Shown here piece after piece: positions 26,621 through 39,402 of a stretch of 64,000 nucleotides of DNA; within the stretch, counting starts at the first letter, position 1; the number at the start of each line of letters is the position of its first letter. The position numbers were made by a program, and so were the translations under genes. The stretch is from Balaenoptera acutorostrata (taxonomy: Eukaryota; Chordata; Mammalia; Artiodactyla; Balaenopteridae): positions 40,774,428 through 40,838,427 of the forward strand of contig NC_080081.1 of NCBI RefSeq assembly GCF_949987535.1, in the 5' to 3' direction. The notes under the pieces were generated by a model that was given only the letters and a program-made list of their open reading frames with translations, was not told the DNA's origin and did not search any database.

Positions 26621-27319
26621 TTGTGGTTTGTTTACTAGGCATAATATAAAATACAAAAGAGTAAATCACAATTATGTATCTTTATACATGTAAAAACATT
26701 TGACATTTAGATACACATACAATCACACACGTTTATTACATACTTTGAGATATAGGACTCTGAAGAAGCCCGTATTTGCCTGTTTTTTAAATTAAGTAAA
26801 TGTTCATATTTATTACAACCTTATGATATTTCTTAACTACCCTGTAAATATAGTCTGCTGAGACCCAAAAAAAAAATGAGGCACTTTTACTCTCTTGAGA
26901 CTGTTTTCTGAGCAGAGAAGACCTTGAAACAAGTTTTCCCTTGTGGAATTTACAGGAGAGTTAGAGAAATACAACAAAAACAACAACAAATATTCTTGAG
27001 GATAGTCTCCCAATCTGTCTTTGTGTTATTTTACCTAAGTTTTAAAATTTCCCTGGTGGAAGAATAAAGAGATGGATAGAAGCATGCTGTGGATTTAACC
27101 CTCCATTATCTTGAGAGTACAAGAGTCCTTTTCAGTGACATGTGTGTAGAAATGCATGCCTACTTTATATGGATTTGTGCTTATTGGGAGGACCTAGAAG
27201 CGAGAGTAGAAATGTGTTAGGGTTGTAAATAGCTCTTAATACATTTGCATTTCCTTAACCAGAAGAGCTGGGATTTACTTTATGAATAATTGGTTTACAT
27301 TGTTGTTATCACACTCTCT

Positions 27320-27455
27320 GCCTTATCTTTGATTATCATTTGTGTTCCAGGAGGAGAATTCTTTGAAACAAGCATGCAATTGTCACCACTTAACCAAATG
27401 TAAGAGACCCATAATAGGTACACAAAACTATTTTAGTGAATAAATGGCTGGAATA
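27320..27455 (+). mobile_element. L2-like LINE 3' end
   Basis: The order 'ttccaggaggagaattcttt' and 'cataataggtacacaaaact' followed by a 'gtgaataaatggctgg' end resembles the L2 3' terminus. It is strongly diverged. Confidence 0.45.
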
Positions 27456-27459
27456 GGTT

Positions 27460-29250
27460 GAATTATCTGATGCAAATTTCTGATACATTGTTAAGTGGAA
27501 AGCTAGGCTTGAACTATGTAATATATAATACCAATTTGATTTAAATTATGCATAGGAGTAAAGCATATCCTCCAAGACATTAATTAAAAGCGTAATTACA
27601 AAAATCATACTAAACCCAATTATAAATAATTCTTACATCATCTTTTATTTTATGTTTTATGTTTCAACTCCTTATCTCGAGTGTTTACAAGATAACATTC
27701 ACTCTAGCTCTGTGTTCAACACTACAATTTTTTTTACTGCTGGGGAAAAAAAAATATCTTCATATAAACCAAACTGTGAAAGATTCTGAAGATTTTCGAG
27801 GCTCATGCCAAAAACTGATCATTTAGATTAAAAGAGAAAAGGCAGCCAAGTAATAAAATTTTCTTGAGTTACCAGAGGATGCTAGCAAAAAGTCACTCAG
27901 TCTAATTCAACTAGGATCTATATAATCTAATTATGCTCATTTCTAAAGTAAATGTGTTATTTGCACTGCATTGGTATGCAGATTACAAAGGGTTATTATA
28001 GGATTATAAATGAAATGCTGGTTAGTACTTTGTATGAAAAAGACCTGTAAATACTATTTAGCTTCACTTTTATGTGGCTGGGATTTAGTGCACACTAAAA
28101 GGCTTAGCCAGTACAATATTAGAGCTCAAGATAGTGAAGTCAGCTAATTGAGCTAAATAAAGCCCCTCAAGTGCAGTTTCAGGCTCATCTCTTCATTTAT
28201 TACATTTTCTTTCATCCACCAGAAATGTGAAGCTAATAAATCTCATGTTCCATTCCTCTAACAATTAAAGAAACTTTTGTTTTAACCAAGTAGAATAAAT
28301 TCTTTTGTGGGAATCAAATTATGAAGAGCCATTTTTTTTTGAGATTTGGTGCATATAATTTCATACTGTATGTATACATGAAGCTAGGAGTCAAATGCCT
28401 TTGCTTACTTTCTTTAAAGAATTGTGTAAAACACAGTTTGGGGACTCTGGCAGTTTTAATAATATTTGCCTCTGCAGTTAGTGCTATTGCGGTTTAACAG
28501 CTGCATTCGCAATGATGCTTTAACATGATTTTCAAGTAATTCATTACTTCCCTTTCTCATGCATTAAATTTAATATAGCTTGCAGGTTCTAATTCATCTT
28601 CTTGCATACTAATAAACTGTGCACTACAAATAAATTCTGCATTAGTTTTAAAACAATTTCACTTCATCTATAAATCAAATATGAAGTTGTTGGTTGGTTT
28701 GTAGCTAGCTACAAGTAAGTCCAGAATCTTTTCTATGTACTTACCTACATGATCAATGACTATATTAACCCATCTTTGTGAAGATAACATATTCCTCTAA
28801 ATTTTTTTTTAAAAGACAATATATACATATATACACATATATATGTATTTATAAATATTTACTTTCTAAGGCAAAAACTCATCAGGTCACCACTCTAGTA
28901 TTTGAATGAACTCAAGGAAAGCATCTTAAAATTCATATGCCATACCACAACAATTCTCTCCTTTTATATCTGGGCTTTATAACTAGAACTACAGAGGAAA
29001 GAAAATCTTCATTCCTCTCCCCTCTTGTATCCTTCTATCAAATTGCTTTAGTGCTGGCAGTCTTTGCAGCTGCTGAATGACAGTTTCTTAAGCAGTTTTC
29101 ACAGCTAAGAAAAGGAAGGGCACAGACTGTGGTACTGATGCTGAGCAGGGGAGGGGTGGAAAGCACCTATGCATACATTAACAATATAATATGCTTATAT
29201 AGTGCTTTATCATTTAAAAAGCAATTTCAGGTATATCATTCTATTTGAAT
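27460..29250. other. Largely non-repetitive stretch; possible conserved non-coding DNA
   Basis: About 1.8 kb without a recognisable transposable element, which is unusual for this window. The segment 28,080-28,700 has a balanced, information-rich texture with many TAAT/ATTA cores and the inverted-like 'gctgcattcgcaatgatgct' (28,500). No coding frame is seen. Its interpretation as a regulatory element is inference only. Confidence 0.3.
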
Positions 29251-29251
29251 C

Positions 29252-30300
29252 TTAGAATATTTTTAATTGAGATATAATTGACATATAACATTGTGTAAGT
29301 TTATGGTGCATAATGCGTTGACTTGATACATTTATATATTGAAATATGATTGCCACTGTAGCATTAGCTAACATCTCCATCAGGTCCCATAATTATAGTT
29401 TCTTTTTTTTTTTTTTTTTTTAATATTTATTTATTTATTTATTTATTTATTTATGGCTGTGTTGGGTCTTCGTTTCTGTGCGAGGGCTTTCTCTAGTTGT
29501 GGCAAGCGGGGGCCACTCTTCATCGCGGTGCGCGGGCCTCTCACTATCGTGGCCTCTCTTGTTGCGGAGCACAGGCTCCAGACGCGCAGGCTCAGTAATT
29601 GTGGCTCACGGGCCTAGTTGCTCCGTGGCATGTGGGATCCTCCCAGACCAGGGCTCGAACCCGTGTCCCCTGCATTGGCAGGCGGATTCTCAACAACTGC
29701 GCCACCAGGGAAGCCCTATAGTTTCTTTTTTATCATGAGAACACAAGATCTAATCTCTCAACAACTTTCAAGTGTATAATACAGTATTATTAACTATAAT
29801 TACAATGCTGTGCACTAGATCTCCAGGACTTATTCATTTTCTAATTGTAAGTTTGTACCCTTTGACCAACATCTCCCCATTTCCCACCCTTCAGCCCCTT
29901 GGTACCATCATTCTACTCTCTGTTTCTATAAGTTCACTTTTTTTTTTTTATTCCCACATGTAAGTAATGCCATACAGTATTTTCTTCATCTGAATTGTCT
30001 TATTTAGCATAATTCCCTTATCCATGTCACAATTGGCAGGATTTTCTTCTTCTCATGGCTGAATAATATTCTGTCATATATTAATACCACATCTTCTTTA
30101 TCATTCATCTATTGACAGAAACTTCAGTTGTTTCCATATCTTGGCTATTGTGATAATGCTGCTATAAACATGGAAGTGCAGACATCTCTTTGATATCCTG
30201 TTTTTATTTCCTTTTGATATAAATCCAACAGTGGGCTTGCTGGATGATATGGTTGTTCTATTTTTCATTTTTTGAGGAACTTCTAGATGGAATAATAATC
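29252..30300 (-). mobile_element. Old L1 3' end, minus strand, split by a SINE
   Basis: Begins with the reverse-complemented L1 3' terminus 'ttttaattgagatataattg' (29,262) and continues after the SINE with 'taatacagtattattaacta' (29,778), 'ctagatctccaggacttatt' (29,815) and 'ttgtttccatatcttggcta' (30,128). The best remnant of the ORF2 end is antisense at 30,101-30,304. Confidence 0.8.
29409..29716 (-). mobile_element. CHR-type SINE, long form
   Basis: The head is at the right edge ('gccaccagggaagcc' region) and the tail at the left as (ATTT)n at 29,424-29,453. A perfect 15-bp target duplication 'tatagtttctttttt' lies at 29,394-29,408 and 29,717-29,731. It is inserted in the older L1. Confidence 0.93.
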
Positions 30301-30552
30301 TCAATCTTACATGAAAGGAATTTAAAAAAAAATAATGTTACATGAATTCAGTGCTGAAACTTATAATCAAATTTAAGTTGTCTGATAAATAGTTTTTTTT
30401 TTCTCCCTGTATCACACTTTATCCTGTGCTTCTGTCTGTTTATCCCACATAAAATGTGGGTTAAATTTTTTACTCTATTCCCCAATAAGGTCTCCAGAAG
30501 AAAGATTTTAGTCATACTTGTTTTAACTGCAAGTTTGGGAGAGAAACTCTCT

Positions 30553-30722
30553 TAAAACCGTGTTACTCAAAATGTGGCACATGGATGAGTAGCATTAGTA
30601 TCACCTGGGGGTTTGTTAGAAACGCAGAATACAGGGCTCACCCCAGGTCTGCTGAATCTAATTCTCCATTTCAGCAAGGTCCCAGGTTATACGTAAGCAG
30701 CTTGAAATTTGAGAAACACTGT
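30553..30722 (-). mobile_element. MER5A-like hAT (Charlie) DNA transposon remnant
   Basis: The blocks 'actcaaaatgtggcacatgg', 'ttagtatcacctgggggttt' and 'gttagaaacgcagaatacag', ending with 'tttgagaaacactg', are the typical end-to-end layout of this non-autonomous family with its near-palindromic ends. It is internally shortened. Confidence 0.7.
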
Positions 30723-30868
30723 TTTTGAAGGAAACAGAAATCAATTGTAGAAAAAAGGTCTTTGGAGTAAGATAGTACAAAAAAAAAAAGAAAATCAGTA
30801 AGATGGAAAAAATTTTCAGTAAGATAGAAAACAATTGAACCAGCATTGAAGTGATAGAGTGTATATAC

Positions 30869-30877
<9 letters not shown>

Positions 30878-30936
<59 letters not shown>

Positions 30937-30957
30937 TATATATAATATATATATATG
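30878..30957. repeat. (TG)n(TA)n microsatellite
   Basis: A short TG run (about 30,869-30,878) passes into about 40 TA units with a few TAA breaks. Confidence 0.93.
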
Positions 30958-31711
30958 ATTTATCCCACACACAGAATTTTTGAAGTTCTATAATATTTAT
31001 AATACGTCTTCCACCCATTCATTTTTGTCAGTATATTTGCTATATGTGTCAGCAAAGTACATGAGTGATGGGGGAGATTCTGTCTAAAGAAGTTTCTGAA
31101 TTGTGAGAAATTGACTAGGAAATGAAAATTTGAATAATAGAAATTGTGCTTATGAAATCTGTGTATTATATGTCAGACTGCTTCAGTAGCTTTAAGATTA
31201 TGACAAACAAATTTGTAATGAAACTAAGTATTTTCTCCAATCTGTTTCCTGGCTCTAATACAAGGAAGTAACCAGCTCTATGTATAGTTATGCCAAAATT
31301 TCTTAGCTTATTAAACTAAATGGAATTTATTTCATAATCAATGTATAATCATTTTAAGGTAGTCTTTTTGTTGTCCTTATAAACACATCAACCCCTAATT
31401 TTCCATTGTTTCCGAAGATAAGTACCAGGAATTTTACTATCCTAATCATTACTCGCAGTGTTTAATTTATGTGCAAATTATGCAGGTCCAATCATTGGTA
31501 TACCTTACAAAATTATAATTGGGCAGCCCTCTTGCAAAGACATGGCACAAAATATGTGATTCAAATGTGGACATAAACACATTGTTTGCTGATGTAATTG
31601 TCTTGGAGAATTACTCTCCTAACACAATCAATGTTGAAGCACATGGAACTTTTTAGATGACCCTGGGGAAGAGCTGGTTTATTTGCAGTTAGACTGATAA
31701 ACAGCAGACTG

Positions 31712-31712
<1 letters not shown>

Positions 31713-31760
<48 letters not shown>
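31713..31760. repeat. (GATA)12 microsatellite
   Basis: Twelve uninterrupted GATA units, followed by 'ggtagatgat'. Confidence 0.95.
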
Positions 31761-31761
<1 letters not shown>

Positions 31762-32503
31762 GTAGATGATAGAAACTATCCTGTGTGTGTGTTTATCTGT
31801 TATATCATGTTATATGAACAGCATACCTTGGATTCTGGCCAGGCTTATCCAGTTTTTTGTTTGTTTTTTTTTTAATAATTGAATGTTAGTTTGATTCTGG
31901 ATTCAAGTCTAAACTTTGCAGTTCTTACTGACTTCTAGAATATTCACAACACTGTTTTAAATGAAACCATCAGCCTATTCTTACTCATATATAATCACTG
32001 TGTGATTAAATTTAACTATATATCTTGAAATACTGTTGTTCCAGGGAATAAGATATAGTGGGTAACTATTAATAATAATAAGCATAAATAATCACTCTGA
32101 AATATCTTTTCAGAGGCTCACCTATTCTGTTTAGTGAAAATACTATCCAAAGTTTTGTATTTCTCTAATTCAATAAACCAAAGGAAAGAGCAAATTTTAA
32201 AATTTCCCCTTTTAAAATTTCCCTCTTTTCATGGAAAATATGTTATTATTCTTGTTAACTGAAAAGTGAATATTGGGGGGGGGGAGTCCATTTTATTATA
32301 TGTTTGGGACAGGACAACTTTTTTTACATAAAGTTGAAAACTTAGAGGCAAACTTGTTATATATGGAATCACAAAGTTTGAATATCTCAAAAAGAATCCG
32401 TTCAAATCATCCTTTTATAGATCCAGAAGCACACATTTCAGCTAACATAAAAAGCTTGTAGCAGTGTAGAAATTGGAATTCTTATATATTCAAACCAGTA
32501 GTG

Positions 32504-32640
32504 CAGTGCTTCTCAATATTGAGTGTACATATGGATTCCTAAGGAGATGTTCTTAGAAAGTTGATCAGGGTTCTAGCAAGCTCCAATGAAATGCTGCTAT
32601 AGCTTGATCGCTGACCACGATTTGAATAGCCAGGCTCTAG
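32504..32640 (+). mobile_element. MER5-like hAT DNA transposon remnant
   Basis: The start 'cagtgcttctcaatattgag', the middle 'agcaagctcc' and the end 'tgaccacgatttgaatagcc' follow the family layout, in the orientation opposite to the copy near 30.6 kb. Confidence 0.55.
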
Positions 32641-33099
32641 TGAGCATGCCCAATTTCTTAAATAATGAGACAAAGTGACGGAGTATGCTATCTTGCCTTT
32701 TTAATCTTTAAGATCATTCCTGGGGGCACATCATATTTTGCTATTTTTACTAACAGCTGCATTCTTTTCTTGTATCTTTTTCAACCTTCACCACTATAAG
32801 TCTTGTGAAGCTGGATCTGTGCTTTTCTCCTCTTTATGTTTATATTACCTGCCTCCTGCCTTTAAATACTTCAAGCACCACAATTGCAACTCTTTCAGGC
32901 TTTTCCACAAATTCCATTTCTCTTCAGGAGGAATCCAGTAGCTCTACATTTAGGCAATTTTGCTACTTGGCTCTTCCTTATATTGTGGCCTAGGTTGATT
33001 ACTAGGCTTAACATTATCACTTTTAAACTTATTATTAACATTTTTCTTTCTATCTGACATGATCCATTTTTTACTTGTGTTAAGTGAGCTCTGTCTGTC
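32641..33099. other. Non-coding stretch, unassigned
   Basis: Pyrimidine-rich sequence without a nameable element. Short frames on both strands lack any motif. Confidence 0.35.
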
Positions 33100-33470
33100 T
33101 GTTATAGGTTGAATTTTGTCTTTCCAAGAAATAAATGCTGAAGTCTTATCCCTCATTACATCAGAATATGACTTTACTTGGAATAGGGTAGATGCAATTA
33201 CTTAAGAGGACATCATACTTGAGTAGGATGGACCCCTAATCCAATATGACTAGTGTCCTTATAACAACAAAACCATACGAAGTCCGAGACACACAAGGAG
33301 AACACCATGTAACAAGGAAGCAAGAGAGTGGGATTATGCTGCTACAAGCCAAGGAACGCTGAAGCTTGTCGACAAACCACCAGAATCTAGGAAGACTTAA
33401 GAACCCGCAGGGAAAGAAGTAATGTCACACATGTCCATATCTAGTAAACATCAGGTAAACTCACACCATT
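33100..33470 (+). mobile_element. MLT1-like (ERVL-MaLR) LTR fragment
   Basis: Starts 'tgttataggttgaattttgt' and continues with 'gaatatgactttacttggaa' (33,163), 'taatccaatatgactagtgt' (33,237) and 'gctacaagccaaggaacgct' (33,341). This is the characteristic order of a MaLR-type LTR 5' half. It is truncated before the polyadenylation region. Confidence 0.6.
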
Positions 33471-33795
33471 ACAGGAATATTGGTCTTTGTACTTTTAACA
33501 CAAACAGTTTTGGGAGTTTATCTATATGAGAGCAATAGGTATTAAATGAAAGGAGTTGAGATTTCTTAGGTATGTTCTGTTAGGAAAATAGCTCCCCCCC
33601 CCCTTATTTTTAAATAGGGGAAATAGATTTTTCTTAATTGTGGAAGAAATCTAAAGTAAAAAATTAGAAACACAGTAGACAAAGTGAAAAGATACTATTA
33701 ATTTTTTTAAAAAGACTGGCTAATAAATTTAAGAGGTGCCTCTGGAACCAATTAAAAATTTCAAAAGGAAAAGAAAGAGCTTTTTCAACAAAGCT

Positions 33796-34131
33796 TTTTT
33801 TTTTTTTTTTTAATAGACTTTTACTTTTTTTTTTAAGTTTTTTTATTTTTTTTAATTTTTTTTATTTACGGCTGTGTTGGGTCTTCGTTTCTGTGCGAGG
33901 GCTTTCTCTAGCTGTGGCAAGCGGGGACCACTCTTCATCGTGGTGCGCAGGCCTCTCACTATCGTGGCCTCTCCTTGTGGAGCACAGGCTCCAGACGCGC
34001 AGGCTCAGAAATTGTGGCTCACGGGCCCAGCTGCTCCGTGGCACTTGGGATCTTCCCAGACCAGGGCTCGAACCCGTGTCCCCTGCATTGGCAGGCAGAC
34101 TCTCAACCACTGTGCCACCAGGGAAGCCCAG
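33796..34131 (-). mobile_element. CHR-type SINE, long form, with a complex tail
   Basis: The body is at 33,869-34,131 in reverse complement, with the head at the right. The tail side (left) is not a simple A-run: T-rich blocks are separated by 'aatagacttttac' near 33,812, so an extra segment may have travelled with the element. The flanks share CAAAGCT (33,789-33,795 and 34,132-34,138) but the longer target duplication is imperfect. Confidence 0.88.
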
Positions 34132-34139
34132 CAAAGCTC

Positions 34140-36359
34140 TTTATCTTCCAAATTTCTTTTAGTTAAAAAATTACCACTGTTTCATCTAAACAGGCATTTC
34201 TACAAAAAGCAAGTGACCACTTAAATCTCTGGAAGATGCTAAGTCATTTACATTACCCTCATCAATATATTTAATATCCTAAAGGCTAAGTCTTACAAAG
34301 AAAAAAATATAACCCATCAGCTCATCGCATATTTCAAAGATCCTGCTCAATGTGAAGTCATATTCATTGATCATTGTGAGTATAGCTATTTTGTTCATTC
34401 TTAATATATAAAGAAGATGTGTAGTGAAAGTTTCTTTGCTTTATGAATTTGCAGTGTGGGCCATACAGTGACTGCACTGAATAGTTGCCACTGTTACATC
34501 CAAGCCCATAAACATATCTGAGTTTGATAGGCTTGCAGGAATACATGGGACAAATAACACTTTAAAATAAAGTGTAACCTACACATTTATCACAACTAAA
34601 CTACAGTAGCGGTAATTTGCTTGCCTGCTGCTTCTTTTAACCAACTCCTATTTGGTGAAAGCCTTAGAAAAAACAAAATTTGTAAATTTAATTATACATT
34701 TCTGAGCTTTGAAGTATTTTTTTGTAAAATACATAATAAAACTGCGGAGTTATGATAGATTATTAACCAATGGAAATCTAGCATGTATAAAATTTCATGT
34801 ATTCATTATTCAATGTTAATATAATTTAAAATTATATGCTATATTATTAGTAAGAAATTAAGGCAGATACTCACATATATATTTCTGATCTTTTAATTGT
34901 GAACTGATATATTTTGGAAACCCAGGGATAAAATCATTTTGCTATAGCATAATTGAAGAATACTGTGTAGTTAATAAAATTGCATGTCTTTCCCCATACA
35001 TTGTTTCATAAAAAGAAAATAACATTAGTAATTTATATAGAGGAATTAAGTATCTGGATAGTTGTATATCAATCTGATACTGTATTAAATTTCTAAAAAT
35101 AGAAAGTAAATATGTGCTTTACATTCATTTTAGCAAAATAATATTTTCATATATAATATGTAAAAACTGAGTGTTCAAAAAGTGGATATATATTTTTTTC
35201 TCATGTTCACTTAGTGAGATGGCTGAATTTTATTTTATATTTCAACCTTTATAAAGTAGTGAAAAATGATGATGCTTTAGATATTTTTGAAACCATGGCA
35301 TATGTCCATGATGGTACAGTCTAAGTTTATCTTCTTCATTACTGTTTAATATGTCTTTGGCATATAATGGCTAATCAATGAGTACATATAGGGTAAATGA
35401 ATACATGAATAAAAGTTTGAGATTGCAAAAGAAGAAAAACTAGAACTCAAAAGCTAAAAAAATGATCAATAAAATAGAAAACTATGTGTTACTCTTTCCC
35501 ATATCTTAGAAATTTCAAAGGTAAGCAAACTAGCAGTCTCAACATAATTATTTTTCACAACAAACAGTATGTTAAATAAAATATTTTTCTCTGTTTAATT
35601 TTAATTTTACTTGGAAAAGATGTATATTATCTAAAATTGATTGGACCATTAAGTACATTTGAATTTCTTTCAAGGATATACAATGAATGAAAGGATTTAT
35701 ATGTTTGGATTCTTTAGGTTAACTTTCTTATCAAATATATGAATTAAAGATGTTTATGCTTTAGGCTAAACTGTTTAACATTATTAACATTCTCTTATCT
35801 TCGATAGCCACATATTCAAAAGTAATCTATGGGGAGTAAATTAAATATCAGAATAGTAATATAATATGCTATTTCAGTTTATAGAAATAAATATTAGCTG
35901 GTAGCCATAATCTAGTTATAGCTTAATTTTGTGATGCTAAAAGGGTCTTCATGATTAGAACTCTGATACTCAAATGTGTCCAGAAGCTAAGAAATAATAA
36001 TAAAATTGTCAGCCTGGACTACTACTGATTTTGGAAGTTTAAGTTTTAAAGTAGCTTTTAAGGCAAATAAGTAAATATTTTAAAAAATTAACTTGGAGTT
36101 AACTTATTTCAGATATAAGATTTTAAGTATCATAAGCCTCTCTATAAAATATGTATAAGTAGAAATAGATTACACATGGTGAAATACATATATTTTTAAT
36201 GTTCTTAAAAACAAAGCAAAAGACATATTTGTCATTAGAAAAATATAAAGTTCAGAAAATAAAATTGCAGGACAGAACATTTTAAAACATGCTTTAGCTA
36301 TGGAAATATTCTCTTCACCTGTATGTTAAAGAAAAAATACTACTTTGAGAGATTGTCTT
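34140..36359. other. AT-rich non-coding stretch
   Basis: Contains an L2-like tail near 35,310. Otherwise no gene or nameable repeat is seen. Confidence 0.4.
35310..35415 (+). mobile_element. L2-like LINE 3' end
   Basis: The segment 'gtctttggcatataatggct' followed by 'aatgaatacatgaataaaag' resembles the L2 3' terminus. It is short and diverged. Confidence 0.4.
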
Positions 36360-36710
36360 AAATTGAATTATCCTGTTTGCAGTTTGCAAGATTTGTAGTG
36401 TTTACTCCAGCATACTTTTCTTTAAATTCCACCAGGACAAAAATCAAATTCACTGGGCAAGAAGTGCTTGGGACAATCAAATCACATCTGATTAACATGC
36501 TGGTAGATGTCACTGGCATCACTTTTGAATGACTTTCATAATACTAATAGGAAGTTTTCTAATTGAATAATAATGTTAAAATGTCACTTTGTGTCCAACA
36601 CAGAGACTGTTCTTTGAGTTTCTAGTATGCTGAATATATCTTACTCTCAACCTCATTTGTCTGGAGAATAAAGCATATGATTCATTGGCAATCAATCTGG
36701 AGGCTACTAG
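36360..36710. other. Non-repetitive segment, possible conserved non-coding DNA
   Basis: Unique-looking, with a lower AT bias than its flanks and no frame or repeat. The block 'acaatcaaatcacatctgat' (36,473) followed by 'taacatgctggtagatgtca' is dense in homeodomain-like cores. Function is inference only. Confidence 0.25.
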
Positions 36711-36805
36711 AATGCTGAAAAGAATACTGTTGTGTTAAGTTCCACCTGAGGACTAGTAACCAGTCTACCATTTGTGTTACTTAAATTACTTACAAGATTT
36801 ACATA

Positions 36806-36808
<3 letters not shown>

Positions 36809-36857
<49 letters not shown>
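36809..36857. repeat. (TA)24 microsatellite
   Basis: About 49 bases of uninterrupted TA. Confidence 0.95.
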
Positions 36858-36861
<4 letters not shown>

Positions 36862-39321
36862 CATCCATGTGATAGGCATAGCAATATTTGTTCTCTCTGA
36901 CATGCACATGTCAAGCTCAAATGAAATCCACTTGTGAATGAAGGGTGCACTCTGTGAAGAAACTGATGTGGCCATAGATGTTGAAAAAGAAGAGTACTAA
37001 CTTTCACAGCAACCGTGACAGATGTTCAGACAGACGTATCAAATTTTTCAAAGAAAGAAAAATAGGAAAAAAAGTAAGAATCTTATAATAACCTCAGCTT
37101 TTTGCCTTCTCTAGTATTATCCAGGGTTCTGCTAAATCTATATCTTTTCTGCTATCTAAAGAATTGTTAAAGTTTTCTTGATTTTTGTCTCTTTTTTTTC
37201 TCTTCATTTCATAAGTCATTGCATATTTATTCTTAAATTGTTCATGTAAATACTTGGTTTAACAAATAGTAAATATCACCCCTCTACCAGAATAAGATGA
37301 GGACATTTGGGTGAGTTACCTCATCATGCCAACTATATTATTACCATCTTGTATTTTAGTTCTTCCTTTTTTTCTAAACTCCATTAGTTAATATAATTAT
37401 TAGAATTATTGTTCTACTAGCAATGTTTATTTTGACTTGCCTATATATTTACTAGTCTCTGTTCCCTGTTCCTTCTGTCATCCGTCCAAGTCAGTCTTTT
37501 AAATTTCCTATTTCCTTTCTGAAAATAAACTTGAATCATGCAACTGAGAATAAGCAGAGACTATTCATTCAGTGATTACTATAGCAAGCTGGGCAACCAC
37601 TACCATTTGCTTTGGCAGAGACTCAAAGGCTCAAAGACTTCAGGAGTGTTCTTATTGGAGGTTGTTGGCATGGGGAAACTGGAGGAAGACTAAGTAGAAA
37701 TGGGGCATCTTATGTAATTGGTTGGGAAAGCATATTTGGTTTCATCTGTTTTGTGCTGTGTTAGAGAAATACAGGCAAATTATAGGGAAGTTGGTAGCTG
37801 GTGACCAGGTCTTGGTCATTCCTGGGCAAATGGCTCCAGAATTTATTGTTTGGCTTCCTGGATGTTTGCTGCAGAGTTTTGGGGTGAGAGTCCCATTCTC
37901 GTATATAGTCTGGCCATTGTCCATTTGTATATTCAGTCTCTCACCTTATTCCTAAGGACACTGTAATTATTACTCCAAAATCTTTGAGTGGTAAACCTTC
38001 TCATTTGTTGCATTTAAATATATTTTTGGTTTGTCCCCACTCTTTAATAACATTTTTTTCTGAATTGAGAATTTCATTGTGTTGGATTTCTTCTCCACAA
38101 AAATCTGAAGATATCTCAATGTCTTCTAATAGCAGACTTCTTCTTCTAGTGAAGAATAGATGTTTTAAAATTCTTATTTCTAGAATATGTGTCCTGCCTC
38201 TTTCACGAACTAGCTGATTCTCTCTCTCTCTGTCTCTCTCTCTCTATATATACATATATACTTGGATTTCAGCTGAATCTTTGCCTAGTCAGAAAATTTC
38301 TGACCATCCTGTGAAAAGTAGGCCCTTCACTAGATTTTCATTTTGTTTATGTTTCATATTTGCTATAACACTTATTACAACTTAAAACAATTTTTACTTA
38401 TCTGTTTTCTTTCTCTCCCTCTAGAATATACATTCTTTGAAATCATGTACTCTGTTTGGTTGTAATATTGGGATTTCTGGGCTTACTGCAGTAACCAGAA
38501 TGTTTTTGTAATTACAATTGTCTTAATTCTATACTCTTCATATTCTTTGGGAGCATGTTGTTTATGTAAATTTTTAAATCAAAAGTCATAAAATCTAATA
38601 ATAATTTGGAAGTTAAAAGAATGTGTGTATATTATAATTCTTGTTCTTTTCCAGCAAATATATTTAAACCAGATTTGAATTCGTATAAAGGGTAGGAAAT
38701 AAGAGAAAAATTGTGATCTACTCTTATGAATGAAGGAGAATGTATAGGGTATATAAAAGATATAGAGTTTTAAAATTTTAAACTTTTTTAGAGGGCCCGT
38801 AAGTATTATTTTATGACAAGATGTTTTGGAACTTTTTTATAAGTGTGCATGCATAATAGATATGTGTAATGTACTTCAGTATTTTACAGACACAAACTGA
38901 TTAAAAAGAGACACAGTGTGGCAGTAGAGATAAGATACAGTCTTTAAAAAAAAAGACATTCTGCTTTTCACAAGTAGGATTTGAGGTAAGAGAAATGACA
39001 TGAGGCATAAGTCACCTTAATAAAGGGTTGTAACAGATCACTACTTGTCAGTTTCAGCACAAGCAGGAACTTTAGGAAATAAGAACGTCTTATTCTTTGA
39101 GAAAACCATCACAAAAATAATCAAAGCCTTTATACCCTTGAGGGATGTCTCTTAAAGGACTTGATTAGTTCTGGATAACTCATTTTAAGATGGACATCTA
39201 CAAACAAATTGAATCCAGACATTGTAACAATGGGGCATAAAGATGTCATGTGGAAAGATACAAGGGACTAGAGAACTTTAGCCTGGAAGAGACAACACTT
39301 AAAGCAGCATACCAAATTGTA

Positions 39322-39324
<3 letters not shown>
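36858..39324. other. AT-rich non-coding stretch
   Basis: Contains a TC-rich patch at 38,218-38,246. The interval 37,540-37,960 is less AT-rich and may be an unnamed old repeat or LTR piece. No coding signal is seen. Confidence 0.35.

Positions 39325-39392
<68 letters not shown>
39325..39392. repeat. (TA)34 microsatellite
   Basis: Sixty-eight bases of uninterrupted TA, the longest perfect dinucleotide run in the window. It creates spurious Tyr-Ile repeat frames on both strands. Confidence 0.96.

Positions 39393-39402
<10 letters not shown>

Noticed and set aside
31713..31760. Regular repeat array considered as CRISPR-like
   Set aside because: Simple GATA microsatellite without spacers, and the genome is mammalian.
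37540..37960. Less AT-rich block as a possible exon or LTR
   Set aside because: No paired splice signals with an open frame and no recognisable LTR ends; left unassigned.
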